This document shows, one piece after another, positions 24,136-32,747 of a DNA stretch of 64,000 nt. The position numbers and the translations under genes are program-made. The notes beneath the pieces were generated by a model. That model had not been told where the DNA came from. It searched no databases and worked only from the letters and a program-made list of their open reading frames with translations. Every line of letters begins with the position of its first letter. The stretch's first letter is position 1. This DNA is from VRUE01 sp963728365. GTDB lineage: Bacteria > Actinomycetota > Thermoleophilia > Solirubrobacterales > 70-9. Where the stretch lies: NCBI GenBank assembly GCA_963728365.1, contig CAVSJI010000003.1:248001-312000 (forward strand), given 5' to 3'.

Positions 24136-24954
24136 CTACGGGATGCCTGCGGCGAAGCTGATGGACCAGATTTGGAGGCCGGGCGACGGCTCGAGTGTGA
24201 GGTGATGGGCTTCGTGGCGCTCGTGTTGGGTGAGCTTGTGGAGATGCGGGCCGTTGATCTCGAGCTCGGTGCGATCGTGGCCGTCGAGGACGACGGCGAG
24301 GGATCCTGTGCCCTCGATCGTTGCGTAGGCGCCGCCGGCCTCGTAGTCGAGCTCCAGTGGGCCTCCCCTCCATGGCTCCTCCCAGGAGCCGCCGGGGAAT
24401 AGCTCTGGGGTGGGGGGCATGACCTTGGCGCCGGGGGCATCGGTGGGGCGGAGCGGCGCCATTGGCTCGGGCAGCGTGCGGAGGGCGTCGAGCTCGCGCA
24501 GCTCGGCCTGGATCGCCTCCTCGGTGGCGCGGTATTCGCCCTCGCCGAAGTGGAACCAGCCAAGCGCCCCGCCGGTGCTCCAGAGGAAGAGGCTGGGCCA
24601 GCCTTCACAGCCGTATGCGTGCCAGAGGTCGCGATTCTCGTCGACGGCCACCGGGAACCCGACACCGAGCTCGCGCAGGCCGCCGGCGACCGTCTCGGCG
24701 TCGGCGCCGAACGGGAAGCGATGCGTGTGAATGCCGATCGTGCTCAGACCCTGCGCGCGGTAGCGCCGGTCCCACTCGATCGCGTAGGGCAGCGTGCGCA
24801 CGCTGTTCAGCTGCGCGAAGTCGATGAAGTGGACCAGCACCGGTCCCTTCGCCGTCAGCGCAGGCATAGAGCCCGGCGCCTCACCAACCCACGCCAGCCC
24901 CTCGGGCAGGTCCGGCGCCGCAATGCTGTCCCTCTCCGGTCGCAAGCCCGCCAA
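24136..24954 (-). CDS. DipZ-like thioredoxin-fold protein lacking the CxxC motif
   Basis: The protein has about 272 residues, probably starting with TTG 24954 or 24945, directly after a family C palindrome. Residues 30-150 align by eye with the extracytoplasmic thioredoxin domain of DipZ/TlpA proteins (VLVHFIDFAQLN, then TLPYAIEWDRRY and IGIHTHRFPFG). At the site where DipZ has Cys-x-x-Cys, this protein has Gln-Leu-Asn-Ser, so it cannot do dithiol chemistry. Residues 190-270 (PLELDYEAGGAYATIEG, then SPGLQIWSISF) match the carbohydrate-binding-like C-terminal DipZ domain. No signal peptide is visible, so a cytosolic or structural role is possible. Confidence 0.75.
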   Translation of the reverse strand: MAGLRPERDSIAAPDLPEGLAWVGEAPGSMPALTAKGPVLVHFIDFAQLNSVRTLPYAIEWDRRYRAQGLSTIGIHTHRFPFGADAETVAGGLRELGVGFPVAVDENRDLWHAYGCEGWPSLFLWSTGGALGWFHFGEGEYRATEEAIQAELRELDALRTLPEPMAPLRPTDAPGAKVMPPTPELFPGGSWEEPWRGGPLELDYEAGGAYATIEGTGSLAVVLDGHDRTELEINGPHLHKLTQHERHEAHHLTLEPSPGLQIWSISFAAGIP

Positions 24955-24961
24955 CCTACCG

Positions 24962-25023
24962 CCCGGGGACGTGCCGCACTTTATGTACCTATACGGTCCT
25001 CTAAGTTGCGGCACGTCCCCGGG
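24962..25023. repeat. Family C palindrome, copy 1
   Basis: Seventeen-bp perfect arms at 24962-24978 and 25007-25023 (CCCGGGGACGTGCCGCA and its complement) enclose a loop with TTATGTACC and CTAA. The second copy at 48671-48726 shares arms and loop. It lies between divergent genes (DipZ-like minus and cupredoxin plus), 44 bp before the latter's ATG. Confidence 0.88.
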
Positions 25024-25067
25024 CCAACCGGCGCGAGAGGCGCTCGCGCCCGAGCAAAGGAGCGAGC

Positions 25068-25442
25068 ATGAACTCAAACACAATCCGTGCCCTGGCGGGG
25101 CTTGCGGTCGTCGTCGTGGCGGTCGTCCTGCTGATCGTGCTGAAGAACGGCAGCGGCGACCGCGGCAAGACGGAGGGCAACGAGCTGACGACGATCGTCA
25201 TCGAGAACGGCAAGCCGGTTGGCGGTATCGCCCAGCTCACCTACAACGAGGGCGAAACGGTGCGCTTCAAGGTGGACTCCGACGTCGGCGACGAGGTCCA
25301 CATGCACGGCTACGACATCAAGAAGGACGTCGAGGCCGGCGGCTCGGTCACCTTCGAATTCCCGGCGACGATCGAAGGGATATTCGAGGCTGAGCTCGAG
25401 AATCGCAGGGAACAGATCCTCGAGCTCACGGTGAATCCGTGA
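25068..25442 (+). CDS. Membrane-anchored cupredoxin-like protein
   Basis: The 124-residue protein has an N-terminal membrane segment at residues 8-27 (LAGLAVVVVAVVLLIVL). It then has a beta-rich domain with TVRFKVDSDVGDEVHMHGYD, GGSVTFEFPA and IEGIFEAELENR. This is the EfeO/cupredoxin-like pattern seen in actinobacterial copper-related operons; HMHGYD could bind metal, but the usual copper-ligand Cys is absent. Its stop overlaps the start of the following polytopic membrane gene, so the two form one unit. GGAGC precedes the ATG. Confidence 0.75.
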   Translation: MNSNTIRALAGLAVVVVAVVLLIVLKNGSGDRGKTEGNELTTIVIENGKPVGGIAQLTYNEGETVRFKVDSDVGDEVHMHGYDIKKDVEAGGSVTFEFPATIEGIFEAELENRREQILELTVNP

Positions 25443-26836
25443 GCCTTGCCCTGCCCATAGCCCACGCGCTTGTCGCGCGCAAGGACCTGCCGATCCCGGC
25501 ATGGCTGTTCGCCTGGGGGGCGTCGATCGTCCTGATCGTCTCCTTCTTCGCGCTCTCCGCGATGTGGCGCAAACCCCGCTTCGAGGAGGAACGCTGGCAC
25601 CCCCTCGGAGCGGGGTTCTCCGGCGCCCTGCTCAGCCTGCCGGCGCAGTTCCTCTGCGGGGCGATCGGCTTCTTCCTGCTCGGTCTCTCGATCTACGCCG
25701 GCCTGCACGGCACCGAAGCGCCGGACCGGAACTTCGCCCTCACCTTCCTCTTCGTCACGGTCTGGCTCGGGTTCCCGGTGCTCAGCGTGATCCTCGGTGA
25801 CGTGTTCCGTCCCTTTAACCCGTGGCGCGCCGTGGGTCGGGTGGTGGGTGGGACCTTCAGGCTGATCGCCGGGCAGCCGGCGGCCCGTCTCGCCTACCCC
25901 GAGCGACTCGGGCGCTGGCCGGCGGCCTTCGGACTGCTCGCCTTCGTCTGGCTGGAGGTCGTGTACGGGGTGAACGGCGGCGTCGCGGTGGGGCTCTCGC
26001 CGCACGCCGCCGGCCTCGCGGCCCTGATCTACAGCCTCTACACCCTGGCGATGATGGCGGTCTTCGGCGTTGAGAAGTGGTGTCAGACGGGTGAGATCTT
26101 CTCGGTCTACTTCGGCATGTTCTCCCAGCTTGGCGTCTTCGGGGTGAAGGACGGCCGGCTGGGCAGGCGGCTGCCGCTCTCGGCCTCGACCCATTGGGCG
26201 ACGGTGCCCGGCTCCGCCGCCGTGGTGATCGCCTCGATCGGCTCGACCAGCTTCGACGGCGCCCAGGAGGGGGCCTTCAAGGGGGCCGTTGTCCAGACCA
26301 TCGAATGGCTCTCCGAAGCGGGCCTCGGCCTGACCGCCTCGCTGCGGCTCGCCGACACGATCTTCATGCTGCTCACCTTCGCCGGCGTCGGGCTGGTGTA
26401 CCTGATCGGTGTGCGCGGCATGGCGGGGGTGGGCGGCGCGCCGCCTTTGACGAAGCTGCGCACCGGCTTCGCCCACACGCTGATCCCGATCGCCTTCGCC
26501 TACCTGGTCGCCCACTACTTCAGCCTCTTCGCCTACCAGGAGCAGGCCCAGTTCACCTACCTCCTCTCCGATCCGTTGGGCACCGCGACCACGGACCTGT
26601 TCGGCACCGCCTCCTCGGGGATCGACTTCAAGATCCTCAGCGCCAACGCCATCTGGTACGTGCAGGTCGCCGCCCTGGTGATCGGTCACGTCGCGGGACT
26701 CACCCTTGCTCACGACCGCGCCACGGCGTACTGGGGGGAGTACCGAGAGGCCGCCCGCTCGCAGTACTGGATGCTGGCGGTGATGGTGGCCTTCACCTGC
26801 TTCGGCCTCTACCTGCTCTCGGTGGCCAACTCATGA
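25439..26836 (+). CDS. Polytopic membrane protein (fenitrothion hydrolase FedA/B-like)
   Basis: This 465-residue protein has about ten hydrophobic segments and starts with GTG 25439, 4 bp inside the preceding gene. I recognise the type of protein, usually annotated as fenitrothion hydrolase after the FedA/FedB membrane proteins of Burkholderia. LGDVFRPFNPWRAVGR, then GVEKWCQTGEIFSVYFGMFS and THWATVPGSAAVVIASIGST are its likely conserved loops. Coupling with a cupredoxin suggests a metal-linked or redox role. The true substrate in this organism is not known. Confidence 0.6.
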   Translation: MSLALPIAHALVARKDLPIPAWLFAWGASIVLIVSFFALSAMWRKPRFEEERWHPLGAGFSGALLSLPAQFLCGAIGFFLLGLSIYAGLHGTEAPDRNFALTFLFVTVWLGFPVLSVILGDVFRPFNPWRAVGRVVGGTFRLIAGQPAARLAYPERLGRWPAAFGLLAFVWLEVVYGVNGGVAVGLSPHAAGLAALIYSLYTLAMMAVFGVEKWCQTGEIFSVYFGMFSQLGVFGVKDGRLGRRLPLSASTHWATVPGSAAVVIASIGSTSFDGAQEGAFKGAVVQTIEWLSEAGLGLTASLRLADTIFMLLTFAGVGLVYLIGVRGMAGVGGAPPLTKLRTGFAHTLIPIAFAYLVAHYFSLFAYQEQAQFTYLLSDPLGTATTDLFGTASSGIDFKILSANAIWYVQVAALVIGHVAGLTLAHDRATAYWGEYREAARSQYWMLAVMVAFTCFGLYLLSVANS

Positions 26837-26963
26837 CTCCGCTCTTTGGGAGAAGTCGGTGGTGAGTACCGTCCATATGCGCGGTTTTCTACCGATGGCC
26901 GGGGCTTTGCCATCTGGTTCACTGATGCTGAGTCCAAGCACTTGACTCTCCCTCTCCCTCGTT

Positions 26964-27004
26964 GCACCGGAGCTGCCGCATCGCAAGGCCAGCGGCTCCG
27001 GTGC
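26964..27004. terminator. Hairpin between convergent membrane protein and sufD
   Basis: GCACCGGAGC (26964-26973) pairs with GCTCCGGTGC (26995-27004), with a further GC-rich pairing inside. It lies in the 187-bp gap between the convergent stops at 26836 and 27024. It is a probable bidirectional terminator; the rest of this gap shows no gene. Confidence 0.55.
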
Positions 27005-27023
27005 CGACGAGGTTCCGCGGTCT

Positions 27024-28151
27024 CTAGAGGATCTCGCCGAGGCGCCGCTCGAGCGCGGCGGAGACCTCGTCGCGCACCTGCCCCTCGGCCAGGCGTTCGA
27101 CCAGCGACTCGAGGAAGCCTTCGATGATCAGCGACTTCGCCTCGGCCTCGCCGAGGCCGCGAGAGGTCAGGTAGAAGAGCTGCTCGCGGTCGACCTGGGC
27201 GACGGCAGCGGCGTGCGTGCAGCGCACGTCGTCGGCTTCGATCTCCAGGCCGGGAATCGCGTCGGCGTGGGCCTCGGTCGAGAGCAGCAGGTTGCGGCTC
27301 TCCTGGAAGGCGTCGGTCTGCTGGGCGCCGGGGTCGACGCGGATCATCCCGCGCCAGACGGCGGTGGCGCCCGCCGCGAGCACGCCGCGAAAGGCGAGGT
27401 CGGAGTTCGTGTTCGGCGCCGAGTGCTCCTGCGTGGTGTCGTAGTCGAGGTGCTGCCCGGCGCCGCCCGCGTAGCCGCCGGTGACGCGCGCCTCAGAGCC
27501 CGGCCCTGCCAGGTTCGTCTCCATACGCACCTTGCCGTTCCCCGAGCCGAAACCGAGCGCCGCCCAGTCGAGTCGACCGTCGCGCTCCACCTGGGCGCGC
27601 TGGGTGGCGAAGACCCAGGCCTTCTCGGAGATGTCCTGAGTGTTGACGTAGCGCAGCGTCGCCGCTTGTCCGACGTGCAGCTCGACCACCGAGTTGAGCA
27701 GCGCATCGATCGCGTCGTCGGGGGAAGACCAGTGCTCCCAGACCTCCGCCTCAGCCCCCTCCTCGAGCACGACCAGCGTGCGCCAGTTGAGTGCGGTGCC
27801 GGGCTCCGCGAGCGGCACCTCGACGCGGATCGGCTCCGCCAGCCTCACTCCGGCGGGCACGTGGATCAGGACGCCGTCGGGGTCGCTGGCCTCGTTGCGG
27901 GCGACGAAGGGGTCGGCGGACGGCACCAGCGATCCGAGCCGCCCCTCGAGCAGCTCCGCATGGGACTCCCTGGCCGCGGCCAGGGAGACGACCGTCGCAC
28001 CCGGCGCCGCGCCGATCGAGGCGCTGACGACAGCAGTCTCGTAGGAGTCGAGGTCGAGCCCCGAGAGGTCGGTGAATTCCCACCCCTTCGACTTCTGGTC
28101 GGGAAGGCGCGGAAGATGGGTTGGCTCGGTGATCGCGTGCGTTGGGTTCAT
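27024..28151 (-). CDS. sufD: Fe-S cluster assembly scaffold subunit SufD
   Basis: The 375-residue protein pairs with SufB and SufC in the SUF scaffold. The beta-helix core is recognisable: VLIHVPAGVRLAEPIRVEV, LVVLEEGAEAEVWEHWSS, then GVLAAGATAVWRGMIRVDPGAQQTD. The C-terminal signature is CTHAAAVAQVDREQLFYLTSRGLGEAEAKSL, which SufB shares in related form. It ends the Rieske-sufB-sufD block. The gap to sufB is 55 bp. Confidence 0.93.
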   Translation of the reverse strand: MNPTHAITEPTHLPRLPDQKSKGWEFTDLSGLDLDSYETAVVSASIGAAPGATVVSLAAARESHAELLEGRLGSLVPSADPFVARNEASDPDGVLIHVPAGVRLAEPIRVEVPLAEPGTALNWRTLVVLEEGAEAEVWEHWSSPDDAIDALLNSVVELHVGQAATLRYVNTQDISEKAWVFATQRAQVERDGRLDWAALGFGSGNGKVRMETNLAGPGSEARVTGGYAGGAGQHLDYDTTQEHSAPNTNSDLAFRGVLAAGATAVWRGMIRVDPGAQQTDAFQESRNLLLSTEAHADAIPGLEIEADDVRCTHAAAVAQVDREQLFYLTSRGLGEAEAKSLIIEGFLESLVERLAEGQVRDEVSAALERRLGEIL

Positions 28152-28206
28152 CTGAGACGAGCGGCTGAAATGACGGCCCGCGGACTGCGCTGGCGGCCTC
28201 GTCCTT

Positions 28207-29640
28207 TCAGCCGATCGAGCCCTCCATCTGCAACTCGATCAGCCGGTTGAGCTCGACCGCGTACTCCATCGGCAGCTCCTTGGTGACCGGCTCGATGAAA
28301 CCGTTGACGATCATCTTCGAGGCCTCCTCCTCGTCGAGGCCGCGGCTCTGCAGGTAGAAGAGCTGCTCGTCGCCGATCTTCGAGACGGTCGCCTCGTGGC
28401 CGACGTCGGCGTCGTTCTCGTCGATGCGGATCGTCGGGTAGGTGTCCGAGCGCGAGTCCTCGTCGAGCAGCAGCGCGTCGCAGACGACCTTGGAGCGCGA
28501 CTCAGTCGCCCCGTCGGCGACCTCGAGCAGGCCGCGATAGGTGCTGCGCCCGCCGTCCTTGGAGATCGACTTGGAGAAGATCGAGGAGGAGGTGCGCGGG
28601 GCGCCGTGGATGATCTTGCCGCCGGCGTCCTGGTGCTGGCCGTCGCCGGCGAAGGCGATCGAGAGGATCTCGCCGTGAGCTTCGGGCCCGAGCAGGTAGA
28701 TCGAGGGGTACTTCATCGTCAGCTTCGAGCCGAGATTGCAGTCGACCCACTCCATCGTCGCCTTCTCCTGCGCGACGGCGCGCTTGGTGACCAGGTTGTA
28801 GACGTTCTGCGACCAGTTCTGCACGGTCGTGTAGCGGACCCGCGAGCTCGGCTTGCAGACGATCTCGACCACGGCGGAGTGCAGCGAGTCGGTCGAGTAG
28901 ACCGGCGCCGTGCAGCCCTCGATGTAGTGCACGTCGGCGCCCTCCTCGCAGATGATCAGCGTGCGCTCGAACTGGCCCATGTTCTCGGTGTTGATCCGGA
29001 AGTAGGCCTGCAGCGGCATCTCCACCTTGACCCCGGCCGGCACGTAGACGAAGGAGCCGCCCGACCAGACCGCCGAGTTGAGCGCGGCCAGCTTGTTGTC
29101 GTTGGGCGGGATCACCGTCGCCCAGTACTCGCGCACCAGGTCCTCGTGCTCGCGCAGGGCCGTGTCCATGTCGGTGAAGATCACGCCCTGGGCCTCGAGC
29201 TTCTCGTTGACCTGGTGGTAGACGACCTCGGACTCGTACTGGGCGCCGACCCCGGAGAGGAATTTGCGCTCCGCCTCGGGGATGCCGAGCCGGTCGAAGG
29301 TGTTCTTGATGTCCTCCGGCACCTCGCTCCAGTCGCGGCTGTTCTTTTCGGAGGCGCGCACGAAGTAGTGGATGTCGTCGAAGTCGATCTGCCCGAGGTT
29401 GCCGCCCCAGGTGGGCGTCGGCCGCGAGTAGAAGTGCTCCAGCGCCTTGAGTCGGAAGTCGCGCATCCACTGCGGCTCGTCCTTGTACTCGGAGATCGAT
29501 TCGACGATCTCCCGCGAGAGGCCCTTCGGCGCCTTGTAGGCGTAACCCGACTCAGAGTCGTGGAAGCCGAACTTCTCCTTGTAGTCGGCGTTGATGCCGG
29601 CGAGCGACTGTTTCTCAGCTACGACCTCGGGTGTGGCCAT
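28207..29640 (-). CDS. sufB: Fe-S cluster assembly scaffold subunit SufB
   Basis: This 477-residue protein starts at ATG 29640. Core motifs include GGSFVYVPAGVKVEMPLQAYFRIN, then IICEEGADVHYIEGCTAPVYSTD (containing the conserved Cys), YTTVQNWSQNVYNLVTKRA, and the C-terminal EATVSKIGDEQLFYLQSRGL. SufB forms the de novo cluster assembly site with SufD and SufC. One base separates it from the Rieske gene upstream, so the two are co-transcribed. Confidence 0.97.
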   Translation of the reverse strand: MATPEVVAEKQSLAGINADYKEKFGFHDSESGYAYKAPKGLSREIVESISEYKDEPQWMRDFRLKALEHFYSRPTPTWGGNLGQIDFDDIHYFVRASEKNSRDWSEVPEDIKNTFDRLGIPEAERKFLSGVGAQYESEVVYHQVNEKLEAQGVIFTDMDTALREHEDLVREYWATVIPPNDNKLAALNSAVWSGGSFVYVPAGVKVEMPLQAYFRINTENMGQFERTLIICEEGADVHYIEGCTAPVYSTDSLHSAVVEIVCKPSSRVRYTTVQNWSQNVYNLVTKRAVAQEKATMEWVDCNLGSKLTMKYPSIYLLGPEAHGEILSIAFAGDGQHQDAGGKIIHGAPRTSSSIFSKSISKDGGRSTYRGLLEVADGATESRSKVVCDALLLDEDSRSDTYPTIRIDENDADVGHEATVSKIGDEQLFYLQSRGLDEEEASKMIVNGFIEPVTKELPMEYAVELNRLIELQMEGSIG

Positions 29641-29641
29641 C

Positions 29642-29974
29642 TCAGGGAACCTCCAGGGTGATCGTGTCGTCCACGACGGCCGTCGCGAACGTCTGCACCG
29701 GGGCGAATGCGGGGAGCGTCTTCGGCCGTCCAGTGCTCAGGTCGAAGAGGGAGCCGTGGCGGGGGCACTCGACCGTGCAGGTGGCCTGGTCGAACTCGCC
29801 CTCAGCGAGCGGCCCGTCGTCGTGCGAGCAGCGGTCCTCGATCGCGTACAGCGTGCCCTCGCAGTTGAAGACGCCGATCTTCACGCCCTCGTGCTCGACC
29901 AGGCGCATCGACCCGGGCGGCAGCTCGGCCGCGGGGCAGACCTCGATCGTCATTGTGGTTGTGCTGTCCGTCAC
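29642..29974 (-). CDS. Rieske-type [2Fe-2S] ferredoxin
   Basis: The 110-residue small ferredoxin starts with GTG 29974, preceded by AGGAA; ATG 29953 has no ribosome binding site. The cluster ligands are Cys and His in DRCSHDDGPL and Cys and His in VECPRHGSLFD, so CxH and CxxH boxes are both complete. Such Rieske proteins are often found inside actinobacterial suf operons as electron donors or as members of ring-hydroxylating dioxygenase systems. It is co-transcribed with sufB and sufD. Confidence 0.9.
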   Translation of the reverse strand: MTDSTTTMTIEVCPAAELPPGSMRLVEHEGVKIGVFNCEGTLYAIEDRCSHDDGPLAEGEFDQATCTVECPRHGSLFDLSTGRPKTLPAFAPVQTFATAVVDDTITLEVP

Positions 29975-30107
29975 GTTATTCCTAGCTCCGAAGTCGGATT
30001 TTAGCGAGAGCTCAGGACCGGGTCGCGTGGCGCGCGAGCCGACCGCGCACCGTAACAGCCCCTTGACCTGCACCCCCACGCGAGTGAGAGGATGCCAACC
30101 CTCCCAC

Positions 30108-30158
30108 CGAACTGCATCAACTTTTCCCTCTGCCGGGTAGAGAAGTTGATGCAGTTCG
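30108..30158. repeat. Family B palindrome, copy 2
   Basis: Perfect 16-bp arms at 30108-30123 and 30143-30158 flank a 19-nt loop (30124-30142) with the same central CTGCCGGG as copy 1. The loops differ at five positions on either side of that core. It lies between the divergent Rieske and VOC genes, 21 bp before the VOC ATG. Confidence 0.88.
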
Positions 30159-30179
30159 CCCGAGACGATTGGAGAGACG

Positions 30180-30977
30180 ATGAGCAAACGGAGCAGTTAC
30201 GCGCCTGGAACGCCCTGCTGGATCGACCTCAGCACGCCGGACCAGGACGCGGCCTCGGAGTTCTACGGCGGCCTCTTCGGCTGGAGCGTCGAGGAGGACG
30301 AGAACGCCGAAGAGACCGGCGGCTACCGGGTTGCGCGGCTGCGCGGCCACGCGATCGGCGGCGTGATGAAGCTGATGCAGGAGAACCAGCCGGTCGCCTG
30401 GGCCAGCTACGTCTGCGTCGAGGACGCCGACGCGACCGTGGCCAAGGCGCGCGAGGCGGGCGGCACGGTGATGATCGAGCCGATGGACGTCCTCGACTAC
30501 GGCCGCATGGCCTTCCTGGTCGACCCGACCGGCGCCGCGATCGGCGTCTGGCAGCCGGGCATCAACATCGGCGCCGGCCTCGTCAACGAGCCGGGTGCGC
30601 TCGCCTGGAACGAGCTTGAGACCCGCGACCCCGAGGCTGCCAAGGCTTTCTACGCCGCCGTCTTCGGCTGGACCTTCGTCGATCACGAGATGGAGGGGAT
30701 GGGCACTTACACCGAGTGGAAGCTCGGCGACGCCTCGATCGGCGGCATGGCCGACATCACCGGCCGCGTCCCCGACGAGGTGCCCGCCCACTGGCTGGTC
30801 TACTTCGCCGTCGAGGACGCCAACGCGTCGCTGAAGAAGGTCGAGGAGCTGGGCGGCAGCGTCAACTTCGGCCCGGTCGACATCCCTGCTGGCCGCTTCG
30901 GAATGGTCGCCGACCCCTGGGGCGCCCCCTTTGCCGTAATCGCCCTCAGCGCACCCGACCAGGGAACCAGCGCCTGA
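30180..30977 (+). CDS. VOC-family protein with two glyoxalase-like domains
   Basis: The 265-residue protein consists of two tandem vicinal-oxygen-chelate modules: residues 8-125 (PGTPCWIDLSTPDQDAASEF, then YGGLFGW) and 135-255 (LAWNELETRDPEAAKAFYAA, then VFGWTF). Each ends with a GRMAFLVDPTGAAIGVWQP-like strand pair. GGAGAG precedes the ATG. The substrate is unknown; such double-VOC proteins are often annotated as glyoxalase/bleomycin resistance proteins or 27-kDa antigen CFP30B. It splits the two minus-strand suf blocks and is flanked by family B and D palindromes. Confidence 0.88.
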   Translation: MSKRSSYAPGTPCWIDLSTPDQDAASEFYGGLFGWSVEEDENAEETGGYRVARLRGHAIGGVMKLMQENQPVAWASYVCVEDADATVAKAREAGGTVMIEPMDVLDYGRMAFLVDPTGAAIGVWQPGINIGAGLVNEPGALAWNELETRDPEAAKAFYAAVFGWTFVDHEMEGMGTYTEWKLGDASIGGMADITGRVPDEVPAHWLVYFAVEDANASLKKVEELGGSVNFGPVDIPAGRFGMVADPWGAPFAVIALSAPDQGTSA

Positions 30978-30984
30978 ATCAAGC

Positions 30985-31031
30985 TTCCGGTGCGCCTTTT
31001 CCACGAATAGACCAGCAAAGGCGCACCGGAA
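30985..31031. repeat. Family D palindrome, copy 1
   Basis: TTCCGGTGCGCCTTT (30985-30999) pairs perfectly with 31017-31031 across a 17-nt loop. Further copies lie at 39840-39890 and, inside a gene, at 42330-42376. It sits between the convergent stops of the VOC gene and sufU, a terminator-like position. Confidence 0.88.
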
Positions 31032-31043
31032 CCGCGTTTGGCC

Positions 31044-31472
31044 CTAGAACGCGGCCGCTTCGCCCGGGTCGCCGGCCTCGCCCTCGTCCTCCCATTCGGC
31101 GGGCTCGCCGAGGCTGGCGCTCTTCACCACCTTGAGGCCGAGCATCGCGCACTTCATCCGCGTCGCCGAGATCTCGATCCCGAGCAGGTCGAGGACGAAG
31201 TCCTTCGGCAACCGCAGCAGCTCCTCGCGCGTCTTGCCGAGCAGCTCGTCGGTGAGCAGCGAGGTCGCCGCGGTCGAGATCGCGCACCCCTTGCCCTCGA
31301 AGGCGATCTCCGTGACCTTGCCGCCCTCGTCGAGCCGGATCGTCACGTGCTGCTCGTCCCCGCAGAAGGGATTCGTGTCCTCGAACTCGAGATCCGGGCT
31401 CTCGACGTGCCCGAAGTTGTGCGGCCGCTTGTAGTGCTCGAGGATCTGGTCGCGGTAGAGCTGGTCTTCCAT
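31044..31472 (-). CDS. sufU: SufU-type sulfur-accepting protein
   Basis: The 142-residue protein receives sulfur from SufS. Zinc ligands are visible: Cys37 and Asp39 (NPFCGDE), Cys63 (GKGCAIS) and Cys108 (MKCAML), the SufU arrangement rather than IscU. The N-terminal LYRDQILEHYKRPHNFG is a strong family signature. The C-terminal 20 residues are acidic and non-conserved. Its ATG overlaps the sufS stop. Confidence 0.95.
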   Translation of the reverse strand: MEDQLYRDQILEHYKRPHNFGHVESPDLEFEDTNPFCGDEQHVTIRLDEGGKVTEIAFEGKGCAISTAATSLLTDELLGKTREELLRLPKDFVLDLLGIEISATRMKCAMLGLKVVKSASLGEPAEWEDEGEAGDPGEAAAF

Positions 31473-32737
31473 CAGAGGCCGAACACCTTTCGCGCGTCGT
31501 GCAGGCCCTCGACCAGGCGGTCGACCTCCTCCTCGGTGGTATGGACGCCGAAGCTGGCGCGGGCGGTGGCGGGGACGCCGAGGCGGTCCATCAGCGGCTG
31601 GGCGCAGTGGTGGCCGGCGCGCACGGCGACGCCGTGGCGGTCGAGGATCTCTGAGACGTCGTGGGCGTGGACGCCCTCGAGCTCGAACGAGACTGGCCCG
31701 AGACGCTCGGGGCCGGCGGGCGGGCCGAAGATCCGCAGGCCCGGAACCTCGGCGAGGCGCTCGATCGCGTAGCCGGCGACGCCGCGCTCGTGGTCACGGA
31801 CCGCCTCCATGCCGAGGCCGTCGAGCCAGCGCAGGGCCGAGGCCATGCCGATCGCCTGGGCGATCGCCGGGGTGCCGGCCTCGAAGCGGGCCGGCGGGTC
31901 GGCGTACGTCGTCCCCTCCACGGTCACCTTGCGGATCATCGAGCCGCCGCCGAGGAAGGGCGGCATCGCGCGCAGCAGGTCGAGCCGCGCCCAGAGCGCC
32001 CCGATCCCGGTCGGCGCGTAGAGCTTGTGGCCGGTCAGCGCGTAGAAGTCGACGCCCAGCGCGCCGACGTCGACCGGTAGCTTCGGGGCCGCCTGGGCAC
32101 CGTCGGCCAGCACCAGCGCACCCGCCTCGTGGGCCAGCCGCGCGATCTCCGCCAGCGGCGTCTCGGTGCCCAGCACGTTGGAGACGTGGGTGACGGCGAC
32201 CAGCTTTGGCCCGCGCTCCAATGCCGCCCGCAGCGCCTCCATGTCGAGCCGCCGGTCCTCGCCGACCGGCACCCACTCGATCTCCGCGCCGACCCGCTCG
32301 GCCAGCTGCTGCCAGGGGACGATGTTCGAGTGGTGCTCCATCTCGGTGAGCACGACGCGGTCGCCCGTGCCGACGTTGGCGTCGCCCCAGGCGCGGGCCA
32401 CCAGGTTGATCGCCTCGGTCGCGTTGCGGACGAAGATCACCTCGCGCCGGTCGGCGGCGCCGAGGTGGTCGGCGACCGTCGCCCGCGCTCCCTCATACGC
32501 TGCCGTTGCCTCGGCCGAGAGCGTGTGCGAGCCGCGGTGGACGTTGGAGTGATGCGCGCGCTCGTAGCGGTCGACCGCCTGGATCGAGGCCAGCACCCGC
32601 TGGGCGCTGGCGCCGCTGTCCAGGTAGGCGACCGGCCGCCCGTTCACCTCCCGCTCGAGCGCGGGAAAGGCGGCGCGCACCTTCTCGATCGGGAAGGCCG
32701 GGGCGGGGGAGGAGCGCTCTGTCGTCGTCGGCTCCAT
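31472..32737 (-). CDS. sufS: Cysteine desulfurase SufS
   Basis: This 421-residue group II desulfurase liberates sulfur from cysteine as a persulfide and passes it to SufU. The PLP lysine is in TGHKLYAPTGIGALW, and the catalytic Cys is in RAGHHCAQPLMDRLG near the C-terminus. YLDSGASAQRV and NATEAINLVARAWG are further family motifs. It is 10 bp downstream of sufC, and its last base overlaps the sufU ATG, so the order is sufC-sufS-sufU in one operon. Confidence 0.96.
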   Translation of the reverse strand: MEPTTTERSSPAPAFPIEKVRAAFPALEREVNGRPVAYLDSGASAQRVLASIQAVDRYERAHHSNVHRGSHTLSAEATAAYEGARATVADHLGAADRREVIFVRNATEAINLVARAWGDANVGTGDRVVLTEMEHHSNIVPWQQLAERVGAEIEWVPVGEDRRLDMEALRAALERGPKLVAVTHVSNVLGTETPLAEIARLAHEAGALVLADGAQAAPKLPVDVGALGVDFYALTGHKLYAPTGIGALWARLDLLRAMPPFLGGGSMIRKVTVEGTTYADPPARFEAGTPAIAQAIGMASALRWLDGLGMEAVRDHERGVAGYAIERLAEVPGLRIFGPPAGPERLGPVSFELEGVHAHDVSEILDRHGVAVRAGHHCAQPLMDRLGVPATARASFGVHTTEEEVDRLVEGLHDARKVFGL

Positions 32738-32747
32738 GCTCCCCCGG

